NCBI GenBank assembly: GCA_013178375.1
Contig: JABLXQ010000018.1
Span: forward strand, 1-64,000
Reading direction: 5' to 3'
DNA length: 64,000 bases
Source of the DNA: Gammaproteobacteria bacterium
GTDB lineage: Bacteria > Pseudomonadota > Gammaproteobacteria > Pseudomonadales > Ketobacteraceae
Shown here: piece after piece, positions 24,836-37,543 of the stretch
Layout: each line of letters begins with the position of its first letter
Position numbering within the stretch: the stretch's first letter is position 1
Notes under the pieces: generated by a model
The model's database searches: none
The model's input: the letters and a program-made list of their open reading frames with translations, nothing else
Told to the model about the DNA's origin: nothing
Made by a program: the position numbers and the translations under genes

Positions 24836-26482
24836 ATGTTCGCCAGTCTCATCAAGCAGTTTCATTTCAAGCGGCTGCAACGCGCCACCCACAATCCGGC
24901 GCCGCGCCAACAGCAAATCCTGCTCGACATCCTGCGCACCAACCGCAACACCGAATTCGGGCAGGCACACCAGTTCAGCGCCATCAAATCCATTGCGGAT
25001 TTCCGGCGCCAGGTTCCCCTCAGAAGCAGCGCCGAATTCGGCCCCTATCTCAAGCGCGTCTACCAGGGCGAGCGCAATATTCTGACCACCGAGACACCCT
25101 ACTTTTTCGCCATGACTGCAGGCTCCACCGGTGATTACAAATACATTCCGATCACGCGCCGCTTCAAGCGCGAACTCGATCGCTCGGTGTATGCGTTCTA
25201 CCACCTGCTGGAAACCAACTGCCCCGAATTCCGCTCTGCACCGATCCAGTTTTTTGTCGGCTCAGCGGAAGGCGGCCAGTCGCCGGGCGGTGTTCCGCAG
25301 GGATTTGTGTCCGGGTTCAACTACAAGAATCTGCCCGCCTTCATCCGCCGCAAATTTGTGGTGCCCTACTGGGTGTTCACCCAGCCCGACATGGACGACC
25401 GCTTTTACGCGATCGGGCGCTTCCTGACAGCACAAGGCAACCTGGCAGGATTTGGCGGATTCTCGCCGCTGGCGATGATGAGCGTGATGAAACGGCTGCT
25501 GGCGAATATCGACATGCTGGAACAGGATGTGCGCAACGGCACACTCACACTGAATCATCCGCTTGCGCCAAACGTCTATACGCCGGCGTCATTGCCAACC
25601 TTCAAACCGGATACAGCACTGGCACAAAAAATTTCCGACTGGCGCAACACTGAACGTCCGCTGCCGGAGCTGATGCAATTATTGCTGCCCAACCTGAAAT
25701 ATGTTGCCACCTGGATGGGCGGCAATATGAGTTACAGCACGCAATCGCTGCTGCAACTGATCGGACCCAAACAGGTACATGAAATGCCGTTCTCCGCCAG
25801 CGAGGGAATTTTCGGCATTCCGTTCCGGCTTGATCGTGAAGGCGGGATTGCCGCTATCACCAGCCATTTCCTGGAATACATCAGGGAGCAGGATATCGAT
25901 CTGGAAAACCCGCCGGTGTACTGCGCCTGGGAACTGGAACAGGGCGAGCATTATTACCAGATCATTACCACATCGGGCGGACTCTACCGCTACAACATGG
26001 AAGACCTGATTCGCGTTGACGGCTTCTACAACAAAACTCCCATCGTGCAATTCGTATCGAAACGGGCACGCCAGATTTCCATCAGCAACGAGCGCATCAA
26101 CGAAAACGACGTGACCGAAAGCTGTCGCCAGGCAAGCACAGCCACGGGCATGCATTTCAACGAATTTATTTTGTTCCCCACCCGCGCCAATCACTACTGC
26201 CTGGTGGTGGAAGAAAATGGCCAGGATCTGGCGCCCTTTGCGCAGGTATTCGAATCCCGGCTGCGAGACCTTGCGAAAGTATACGATATGGAACGGACCG
26301 CGCGGACGCTGCGCCCGATCACCCTGCTGGAAACCCGCCAGGGCCAGCTGCGCGACTATGTGAACGCCATATATTTCCGCTCTGCGCTGCCCAGTTCGCA
26401 GTACAAGCCCATCCATCTGTCCAACAGTTTCACCGACGCGGATTCGTTCCCGGTGGTACGGCTGCATTCGCTTGAAATATAA
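24836..26482 (+). CDS. GH3 auxin-responsive-family acyl-amido synthetase homologue
   Basis: 548 aa. It has the GH3 arrangement of the ANL fold: FAMTAGSTGDYKYIPIT (ATP loop), MPFSASEGIFGIP (equivalent of YxASEG), and GGLYRYNMEDLIRVDGFYNKTPIVQFVSKRARQISISNERINENDV (the (Y/F)R.GD and hinge region). Plant GH3 enzymes adenylate acids such as jasmonate or indole acetate and join them to amino acids; bacterial members are mostly uncharacterised. Beside two KASIII enzymes and an ICMT-like protein, it may attach an amino acid or amine to an acyl product. ATG 24836 is preferred to TTG 24803, which adds an unaligned stretch. Confidence 0.85.
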   Translation: MFASLIKQFHFKRLQRATHNPAPRQQQILLDILRTNRNTEFGQAHQFSAIKSIADFRRQVPLRSSAEFGPYLKRVYQGERNILTTETPYFFAMTAGSTGDYKYIPITRRFKRELDRSVYAFYHLLETNCPEFRSAPIQFFVGSAEGGQSPGGVPQGFVSGFNYKNLPAFIRRKFVVPYWVFTQPDMDDRFYAIGRFLTAQGNLAGFGGFSPLAMMSVMKRLLANIDMLEQDVRNGTLTLNHPLAPNVYTPASLPTFKPDTALAQKISDWRNTERPLPELMQLLLPNLKYVATWMGGNMSYSTQSLLQLIGPKQVHEMPFSASEGIFGIPFRLDREGGIAAITSHFLEYIREQDIDLENPPVYCAWELEQGEHYYQIITTSGGLYRYNMEDLIRVDGFYNKTPIVQFVSKRARQISISNERINENDVTESCRQASTATGMHFNEFILFPTRANHYCLVVEENGQDLAPFAQVFESRLRDLAKVYDMERTARTLRPITLLETRQGQLRDYVNAIYFRSALPSSQYKPIHLSNSFTDADSFPVVRLHSLEI

Positions 26483-26541
26483 ACAATGAATGCCAGTTAA
26501 TCCTTTCAGATGCCCGGCTTCGCCCCCAACTGACGACGATT

Positions 26542-26555
26542 TTGACCCATATCAA
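26542..26555 (+). promoter_or_regulatory. FNR/Anr box upstream of hsp20
   Basis: TTGACCCATATCAA differs from TTGAT-N4-ATCAA at one position. It lies just upstream of the putative hsp20 promoter and 68 bases from the start codon. Confidence 0.6.
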
Positions 26556-26583
26556 TTGAACTCCGTCAAATCGGCCCTATATA
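26556..26583 (+). promoter_or_regulatory. hsp20 promoter, sigma-70 or sigma-32 type
   Basis: TTGAAC (26556-26561) and TATATA (26578-26583) are 16 bases apart. The same region reads TTGAAC-N13-CCCTATAT, close to the sigma-32 heat-shock pattern. The two readings overlap and cannot be separated by eye. Confidence 0.45.
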
Positions 26584-26622
26584 AAACAGACGAAGCAAAC
26601 ACATCCGTAAAAGGAGGAATTT

Positions 26623-27066
26623 ATGTCTTCATTGCGTCCCTTCAACAGTCCGCTGAATAGCGTGGACAGTTTCCAGCAGCTGGTCGACAACTTCTTCGGC
26701 CGTGGCAATCTGCCGTCACTGGCGGATGCCGGGTTCAACATGCCCGCCACCGATATTTCCGAAAGTGCTGAGGCGTACAACATCAGCGCGGAATTGCCGG
26801 GCATCAGGAAGGAGGACATTAAGGTATCGCTGCATGACGGCGTGCTGGCCATCGAAGCCGAATCGAAAAGCGAGCACGAGGAAAAAGGCGACAAGCAGAT
26901 ACGCACCGAACGCCGCTACGGCAAGTTCGTGCGCCGCTTCACGCTGGGCAACAATGTCAACGAGCAGTCCGTGCAGGCGAAATTCGAAGATGGCGTGCTG
27001 AAGCTGACCATTCCCAAGCAGAAGGAACCGGCTGCGCCGAAACCGAAATCGATTCCGGTGGGCTGA
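26623..27066 (+). CDS. Small heat shock protein, Hsp20 family
   Basis: 147 aa, with an alpha-crystallin domain (about 40-130): PATDISESAEAYNISAELPGIRKEDIKVSLHDGVLAIEAES at its start, RRYGKFVRRFTLG in the middle, and AKFEDGVLKLTIPKQ at its end. It is an ATP-independent holdase that keeps unfolded proteins soluble. AAAAGGAGGAATTT gives a strong ribosome site for ATG 26623. An FNR/Anr-type box and a promoter lie directly upstream, so it may respond to low oxygen as well as heat. A bidirectional terminator separates it from the convergent anr/fnr gene. Confidence 0.93.
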   Translation: MSSLRPFNSPLNSVDSFQQLVDNFFGRGNLPSLADAGFNMPATDISESAEAYNISAELPGIRKEDIKVSLHDGVLAIEAESKSEHEEKGDKQIRTERRYGKFVRRFTLGNNVNEQSVQAKFEDGVLKLTIPKQKEPAAPKPKSIPVG

Positions 27067-27100
27067 AACGCTGCTCTGTCGGCAACCGGTGGCCATAAAA

Positions 27101-27129
27101 AAAGCGCAGCGGGATTACCGCTGCGCTTT
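27101..27129. terminator. Bidirectional terminator between hsp20 and anr/fnr
   Basis: AAAGCGCAGCGG/CCGCTGCGCTTT stem with a GATTA loop. On the minus strand the stem is followed by an uninterrupted T run (anr/fnr side). On the plus strand it follows hsp20 by 34 bases. Confidence 0.85.
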
Positions 27130-27181
27130 GGTACCAATCCGGATTTGCATGACGGCAATACCCCGTCAGCAGAGATGAAAA

Positions 27182-27946
27182 TCAGGCAGTTTTCAGATTC
27201 TCATCATCCATGCCATTCGACATGTGACACAGCTCGTGCATGTTGAGAATCTCCACTTCCTTGCCATCCACCAGAATGATTTCCTGTTTTTGCAGGCGGG
27301 TGAACACGCGGCTGACCGTTTCCACCGCCAGGCCCAGGAAATTGCCGATGTCGTTGCGGGACATGGGCAGACGGAAGCGGCTGGGTGACAAACCCCGTTT
27401 GCCATGACGGGAGGAAATGCTCAGCAGCAGCGCGGCAATGCGTTCTTCAGCGCTTTTCTTGCTGAGCAGCATGATCAGCTGCTGGTCGGCCTGAATCTCT
27501 CTGCTCATCAGCTGGAAGAAATGGCGCTGCAAGGTGGGAATCTTGGCGGAAAGAAATTCCAGCTTGTCAAACGGGATCTCGCACACGGCGGCGGTTTCCA
27601 GCGCCTTGGCGGAATTGGAGTGGAAATTGGTGCTGATGCCGTCGATACCGAGCACCTCGCCCGGCAGATAGAATCCGGTGACCTGTTCTTCACCATCCTC
27701 GGTGACGGAATAGGTTTTGATCGTGCCACTGCGCACCGCGTAAATCGATGCGAAAGGGTCGCTGGCCCGGAACAGATGCTCACCCTTTTTCATCGGCCGG
27801 CTGCGCTTGATGATGCTATCCAGTTCTTCCAGCTCTTTTTCCTTCACCGCCACAGGCAGGCAAATGGGATTGAGGCTGCAATCCGTGCAGGAAACATTGA
27901 GGGTGCGGGTGGGAACGCGGTTCTTGCAATCCGGTTCTAGCGACAT
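27182..27946 (-). CDS. anr: Anr/FNR oxygen-sensing transcription factor
   Basis: 254 aa, CRP/FNR family. Cysteines C20, C23, C29 and C122 occupy exactly the positions of the [4Fe-4S] ligands of E. coli FNR, so it should dimerise and bind DNA only at low oxygen. A cyclic-nucleotide-binding-type beta roll precedes a dimer helix and a C-terminal winged helix with ETVSRVFTRL, the recognition helix that reads TTGAT half sites. It lies between hsp20 and hemN, both with candidate boxes. The name anr follows pseudomonad usage; fnr or etrA would be equivalent. Confidence 0.93.
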   Translation of the reverse strand: MSLEPDCKNRVPTRTLNVSCTDCSLNPICLPVAVKEKELEELDSIIKRSRPMKKGEHLFRASDPFASIYAVRSGTIKTYSVTEDGEEQVTGFYLPGEVLGIDGISTNFHSNSAKALETAAVCEIPFDKLEFLSAKIPTLQRHFFQLMSREIQADQQLIMLLSKKSAEERIAALLLSISSRHGKRGLSPSRFRLPMSRNDIGNFLGLAVETVSRVFTRLQKQEIILVDGKEVEILNMHELCHMSNGMDDENLKTA

Positions 27947-28078
27947 GTTGTATTTCCCGGTGTGTTAACGGTGCACTTAATTAGTTCAAAATAGTAACAC
28001 AGCGCAAAGGCTGTTGCGAAAATCACCGCCGAAACTCAGGGGCGCGCAATGATTTTCACTCGCAAACAAAAAACGATT

Positions 28079-29488
28079 TTACAGCACGCGGGAAAAGCGC
28101 CTTCCCTGTTTCATGTGTTCCGGCAGATACAAATCAAATGCCATGCAGATCTTGCGTACCACCAGCCGCCCCCGTGGCGTCAGCTGGTAATCACGACCTT
28201 CCTGCTCCAGCAGGCCCTGCTCGACAAAGCCCGCCAACGCACTCATTTCACAGCGGAAATAATCATTGAAATCAATTCCGTAGTCCGCTTCCACTTCGGC
28301 CGGTTCCAGCCCGTTGCGGCACAGGAACGACATGATGACAGCACGGCGGATTTCGTCATCGCCGGTCAGGGCGACACCCGCCAGCAGCGGTGACTGGCCC
28401 TGCTCCAGCAATGACTGGTATTCGGTTATCGACTTGGTGTTCTGGCAGTAAACGTTATCGATCAGGCTGATGGCGGACACTCCCAAACCGATCAGATCCG
28501 CCTCCTTGCAGGTGGTATAGCCCTGGAAATTACGATGCAGTACGCCGCGCACCTGCGCCTGCGCCAGTTCGTCGGACGGTTTCGCGAAATGGTCCATACC
28601 TATATAGACATAGCCGGCATCTACCAGCTGGTTCGACGCGGCACACAGAATGGCGAGTTTTTCATCCGCTGCCGGCAGCGCTTCTTCTGGCAGCAGCCCT
28701 TGCGACTTGAAGCGCTCGGGCAAATGGGCGTAGTTGAACAGCGAAATGCGGTCCGGCGACAACGCGATCACCTGCTCGATGGTGGTGGTCACCGAACGCA
28801 CGCTCTGGTATGGCAATCCGTAAATCAGATCGAAATTCACCGAGCGGTACTGGTAACTGCGCGCCGCCTGCATCAGTTCGGCAATCTGCTCGGTGGATTG
28901 GACTCGGTTGATCGCCTGCTGCACCCGCGGATCGAAATCCTGAATGCCCAGGCTGATGCGGTTGAAGCCCAGCCCTTTTAGCAGGCCAAGCTTGTCACTG
29001 TTGATGGTACGCGGATCGATCTCGATGGAATATTCACCACGATCGGAATCCACCAGGTGAAAGTGGCGACCGATCTGGTACCACAACTCGGTGAGTTCCG
29101 CCTCGCCGTAATAAGTGGGCGTTCCGCCGCCCCAGTGCATCTGGAACACGGGCCGGTCGGTGCCGAATTCAGCCGCCTTTTGCTTGATTTCCTTGATCAG
29201 GTAATCCAGGTATTGGCGCTTTTTGTCCTCGCTCTGGGTGATGACCTTGTTGCAGGCACAGTAGTAGCACAGGGACTGGCAGAACGGCAGGTGCACATAA
29301 ATCGACAGCGGCTTGCGGCCGGCATTGCTACGCGCGACAGCGTCAAGATAATCCTGTCGAGTGAACTCTTCGTGGAATTGCAGGGCGGTGGGATAAGACG
29401 TATAGCGTGGCCCCGGCACGTCATGCTGCCGGATGAATTCGCTGTCCCATAGAGAGGGGCGCGTCGCCCCGCCTTTCACCAGATACAT
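28079..29488 (-). CDS. hemN: Oxygen-independent coproporphyrinogen III dehydrogenase
   Basis: 469 aa radical SAM enzyme. C70, C74 and C77 form the CxxxCxxC cluster site and C79 follows, in PFCQSLCYYCACNKV as in true HemN. The N-terminus GPRYTSYPTALQF and the C-terminal HemN domain are present, so it is not HemW. It decarboxylates two propionates of coproporphyrinogen III in anaerobic haem synthesis. AGGAAG lies upstream of ATG 29488. An Anr-type box at 29562-29575 is 74 bases before the start, matching the known Anr control of hemN in Pseudomonas. anr itself is the next gene downstream. Confidence 0.96.
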   Translation of the reverse strand: MYLVKGGATRPSLWDSEFIRQHDVPGPRYTSYPTALQFHEEFTRQDYLDAVARSNAGRKPLSIYVHLPFCQSLCYYCACNKVITQSEDKKRQYLDYLIKEIKQKAAEFGTDRPVFQMHWGGGTPTYYGEAELTELWYQIGRHFHLVDSDRGEYSIEIDPRTINSDKLGLLKGLGFNRISLGIQDFDPRVQQAINRVQSTEQIAELMQAARSYQYRSVNFDLIYGLPYQSVRSVTTTIEQVIALSPDRISLFNYAHLPERFKSQGLLPEEALPAADEKLAILCAASNQLVDAGYVYIGMDHFAKPSDELAQAQVRGVLHRNFQGYTTCKEADLIGLGVSAISLIDNVYCQNTKSITEYQSLLEQGQSPLLAGVALTGDDEIRRAVIMSFLCRNGLEPAEVEADYGIDFNDYFRCEMSALAGFVEQGLLEQEGRDYQLTPRGRLVVRKICMAFDLYLPEHMKQGRRFSRVL

Positions 29489-29561
29489 GCCCGCTTCCTA
29501 ATCTGAATGGACTGAAAACCACCGTATGGGAGGAATTATCCATGAAGCGGGACAGGGTGAG

Positions 29562-29571
29562 TTGACGTATG

Positions 29572-29575
<4 letters not shown>
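29562..29575 (-). promoter_or_regulatory. FNR/Anr-type box upstream of hemN
   Basis: TTGACGTATGTCAA is a perfect dyad with the TTGAC variant of the FNR half site. It overlaps the stop codon of the upstream sensor kinase gene (29572-29574) and lies 74 bases from the hemN start. Confidence 0.65.
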
Positions 29576-34413
<4,838 letters not shown>

Positions 34414-34577
34414 AGGCTACCCGGAACGACACTCCCTGAACTTTGAGCGTAGCATTGATTAAGCGGATTCTCTGGCTACGACGGGCGACGGTGAAGTGCT
34501 CCAACCTGTTGCACCACCTTGACGCGGCCAAGTTTTATACTAAATTCATTAGCAGACTGTTCTGGTGATGGGGTGCC

Positions 34578-35504
34578 ATGTCCATACAAAACAAGCAAAC
34601 CGTACTGGTCATCGATGACGAACCCCTGAACATCAAGGTTCTGTCCCAGGCGCTGTCGCCCTGGTATCGGGTCAAGGCAGCCACCAGCGGTGCCGATGGC
34701 ATCAGGGTCGCCGCCAGCGACGATCCACCCGATCTGATCCTGCTCGACATCGCCATGCCTGGAATGGACGGCTACGAGGTCTGCGACCAGCTCAAATCCA
34801 ATCACGCCACCAAACAGATACCCGTCATTTTCATCACCGCCCGCAATTCCACCGAAGACGAAGCCGCCGGCCTCGAACGGGGCGCCGTGGACTACATCAC
34901 CAAGCCGTTCAGCCTGCCCATCGTCATGGCCCGCATCCGCAACCAGCTGCTGCTGAAAATCAAAACCGACATGCTGGAACAGCTGGTGTCCATCGACAGC
35001 CTCACCGAAGTCGCCAACCGCCGTCGCTTCGATGAAATGCTGGATCAGGAATGGCGCCGCAGCGTGCGCAACGAATCGCCGCTGTCGATCATCATGATCG
35101 ACGTGGATTATTTCAAAGCGCTCAACGACAGCTTCGGCCACGCCGCCGGGGACATCTGCCTGAAGCAGATTGCGCTGGCCCTGAAAAACAGCCTGCGCCG
35201 TTCGTCCGACACCCTGGCCCGCTACGGCGGCGAGGAATTCGCGGCCATCCTTCCCAACATCAGCCACGCTGATGCCATGAAACTGGCAGAGCAGATGCGC
35301 GTGAACGTTGAGGCGCAGGCAATTATCCACCCCCGCTCACCCCTGGGCCCCCATGTCACCGTAAGCCTGGGCCTGACCACGGCGCAGCCGAAAATGCACG
35401 AATCGCCGGCGCAGTTGCTGGTCCAGGCAGACGAAATGCTCTACCAGGCCAAACAGGAAGGCCGCAACCGGATCAAGGGCGCGAATCTGGCCGCGAATTC
35501 GTAG
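34578..35504 (+). CDS. Response regulator with diguanylate cyclase domain
   Basis: 308 aa. REC domain (1-125): VLVIDDEP, phospho-Asp in LILLDIAMPGMDGYE, and TKPF Lys. GGDEF domain (about 140-300): DSLTEVANRRRFDEML, DVDYFKALNDSFGHAAGD, and catalytic RYGGEEF, an active GGEEF form. It makes cyclic di-GMP when phosphorylated. It is transcribed away from the hybrid kinase 164 bases upstream, so kinase and cyclase probably form one signalling unit. A bidirectional terminator follows. Confidence 0.94.
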   Translation: MSIQNKQTVLVIDDEPLNIKVLSQALSPWYRVKAATSGADGIRVAASDDPPDLILLDIAMPGMDGYEVCDQLKSNHATKQIPVIFITARNSTEDEAAGLERGAVDYITKPFSLPIVMARIRNQLLLKIKTDMLEQLVSIDSLTEVANRRRFDEMLDQEWRRSVRNESPLSIIMIDVDYFKALNDSFGHAAGDICLKQIALALKNSLRRSSDTLARYGGEEFAAILPNISHADAMKLAEQMRVNVEAQAIIHPRSPLGPHVTVSLGLTTAQPKMHESPAQLLVQADEMLYQAKQEGRNRIKGANLAANS

Positions 35505-35576
35505 CAGTTGCAAGATAGGCACTGGTTGAAACACTGAAACGCTAAAAAGAGACAGAAAAGAGAAACGGCAGAAATA

Positions 35577-35614
35577 AAAAAAGCGGGATACCTGATAAAG
35601 GCTCCCGCTTTTTT
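35577..35614. terminator. Bidirectional terminator between diguanylate cyclase and recA
   Basis: AAAAAAGCGGGA/TCCCGCTTTTTT, 12 pairs with a 14-base loop. A run on one side and T run on the other make it functional for both converging genes. Confidence 0.85.
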
Positions 35615-35665
35615 ATTTTGCGCTGATGCTGATGGTGTTACTGACCGGCATTCGGCCCATGCCCA

Positions 35666-36703
35666 TCAGGCGTCTTCCAGCTCCACCTCTTCCGATGCGG
35701 ACGGCAGCGGCAGGCTCGAACTCAGCATGTGGTTGCGAATATCTCTCTCGATGGTCTGCGCCACTTGCGGATTGTCTTCCAGGAACTTGGCCGCGTTGGC
35801 CTTGCCCTGACCGATCTTGTCGCCCTTGTACGCATACCAGGCACCGGATTTTTCGACAAAACCGCACAGCACACCCAGATCCAGCACTTCACCCATGCGG
35901 TAAATGCCCTTGCCGTACAGGATCTGGAATTCCGCCTGTTTGAATGGCGGCGCCACCTTGTTCTTCACCACCTTCACACGGGTTTCGCTGCCCACCACTT
36001 CCTCTCCCTGCTTCACCGCGCCGGTACGGCGGATGTCCAGACGCACGGAGGCGTAGAATTTCAGCGCATTACCACCGGTGGTGGTTTCCGGGTTGCCGAA
36101 CATGACGCCGATCTTCATGCGGATCTGGTTGATGAAGATCACCAGACAGTTGGCCTGCTTCACGCTGCCGGTGATTTTACGCAGCGCCTGCGACATCAGG
36201 CGGGCCTGCAGGCCCACGTGGCTGTCGCCCATCTCGCCCTCGATTTCCGCGCGGGGCACCAGCGCCGCCACCGAGTCCACGATGATCACGTCCACCGCGT
36301 TGGAGCGCACCAGCATGTCGGTGATTTCCAGCGCCTGCTCACCGGTATCCGGCTGCGACACCAGCAGATCGTCCACATTCACACCCAGCTTGCCGGCATA
36401 GCCCGGGTCAAGGGCGTGCTCGGCGTCCACGAATGCGCAGGTCAGGCCCGCACGTTGCGCTTCGGCAATCACGCTCAAAGTCAAGGTGGTTTTACCGGAA
36501 GATTCCGGGCCAAAAATTTCCACGATCCGGCCCTTAGGCAGGCCGCCGATGCCCAGTGCTATATCCAGGCCCAGCGAGCCGGTAGAAATTGCAGGGATCG
36601 CAATGTGCTGCTGATCGCCCATGCGCATGACCGCGCCCTTGCCAAACTGACGCTCAATCTGGGCCAGAGCCGCGCCAAGCGCCTTTTTCTTGTTGTCGTC
36701 CAT
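35666..36703 (-). CDS. recA: Recombinase RecA
   Basis: 345 aa. Walker [10 protein letters not shown], the conserved [14 protein letters not shown]-equivalent region [17 protein letters not shown], and loops [30 protein letters not shown] are all intact. It forms filaments on single-stranded DNA for recombination and triggers LexA cleavage. A near-consensus LexA box lies at 36768-36787, 65 bases before the start. Unlike in Pseudomonas, recX does not follow it; the next gene on this strand upstream is pncC. Confidence 0.99.
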   Translation of the reverse strand: MDDNKKKALGAALAQIERQFGKGAVMRMGDQQHIAIPAISTGSLGLDIALGIGGLPKGRIVEIFGPESSGKTTLTLSVIAEAQRAGLTCAFVDAEHALDPGYAGKLGVNVDDLLVSQPDTGEQALEITDMLVRSNAVDVIIVDSVAALVPRAEIEGEMGDSHVGLQARLMSQALRKITGSVKQANCLVIFINQIRMKIGVMFGNPETTTGGNALKFYASVRLDIRRTGAVKQGEEVVGSETRVKVVKNKVAPPFKQAEFQILYGKGIYRMGEVLDLGVLCGFVEKSGAWYAYKGDKIGQGKANAAKFLEDNPQVAQTIERDIRNHMLSSSLPLPSASEEVELEDA

Positions 36704-36767
36704 TCGATTCGTCCTCGCTTTCAGTTAGCTGATTAGCTGTTATCCAGTTATCGATCACCCAAACCAA

Positions 36768-36787
36768 TACTGTATATTTAAACAGTA
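36768..36787 (-). promoter_or_regulatory. LexA (SOS) box of recA
   Basis: TACTGT-ATATTTAA-ACAGTA fits the CTGT-N8-ACAG gammaproteobacterial SOS box, with TA extensions on both sides. It lies between pncC and recA, upstream of recA. Confidence 0.9.
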
Positions 36788-36807
36788 TAGTTGCAATAGT
36801 TCAAGTG

Positions 36808-37359
36808 TCATTCATCCACTGTGACGACAAATTCCTGCGCCGGCTGCAGATCCAGCCAGTCGCGAATCCGCACCAGCAGGCCCTGCAACGCCAGCGACAC
36901 CGCAGCCGACCGCACTTCGCGCCGCTCCCCGGGCAAACAAACCTGGCAACTGTCCACCCGGCCCTGAATACTCCAGGCCAGCCAGACCGTGCCCACCGGT
37001 TTTTCCTCGGTACCACCATCCGGCCCCGCAATCCCGCTGATCGACACCGCAAAGGTGCCACGGGACTTTTTCAGCGCGCCCTTGACCATCTCCTCCACCA
37101 CCGCCTTGCTCACCGCGCCGTGCTGCTCCAGCGTTTTGGGGCGCACGCCGAGCATTTCCCGCTTGGCATCATTGGAATAGGTGACGAAACCACGGTCGAA
37201 CCAACCGGAACTGCCGGCCACCTGGGTAATGGCTTCCGCCACCCAGCCACCGGTGCAGGATTCTGCTGTCACTACATACAGACCACGGCCACGCAAAAGG
37301 GAACCCAATTGGGTGGCGAGTGCTTCGATCAACAGGGTCTGGTCAGCGTAGGTGAGCAT
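36808..37359 (-). CDS. pncC: Nicotinamide-nucleotide amidase (CinA C-terminal domain family)
   Basis: 183 aa. It contains the PncC signature: VTAESCTGGWVAEAIT with the catalytic Ser, FDRGFVTYSNDAKREMLGV, GAVSKAVVEEMVKGAL, and SISGIAGPDGGTEEKPVGTVW. It deamidates NMN to nicotinate mononucleotide in pyridine nucleotide recycling. The cinA/pncC-recA order is conserved in gammaproteobacteria. Start MLTYADQ at 37359; the longer frame to 37608 runs into the mutS leader on the other strand and lacks similarity. NMN is also the intermediate made by NadR at 11022-12092. Confidence 0.93.
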   Translation of the reverse strand: MLTYADQTLLIEALATQLGSLLRGRGLYVVTAESCTGGWVAEAITQVAGSSGWFDRGFVTYSNDAKREMLGVRPKTLEQHGAVSKAVVEEMVKGALKKSRGTFAVSISGIAGPDGGTEEKPVGTVWLAWSIQGRVDSCQVCLPGERREVRSAAVSLALQGLLVRIRDWLDLQPAQEFVVTVDE

Positions 37360-37543
37360 CGAAATCCGTTTTGGCTGGAAGAAAGGGATATGCGGAAAAT
37401 GGGCCTGATTGTACCCGTTCCCCCCAGGCCGGACCATGGCGTCATCCGGCATTTTTCCGGCCCCTGTCAACCGGTTCCAAAGCCGCCGCGAACGCGTACA
37501 ATGACGGCTTTTGACCGAGCCATTCCCGATTTCGCAGGCCGCC

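Noticed and set aside
27947-28000. FNR autoregulatory box before anr
   Set aside because: TTGAACTAATTAAG on the minus strand matches only one half site; the second half is too degenerate.
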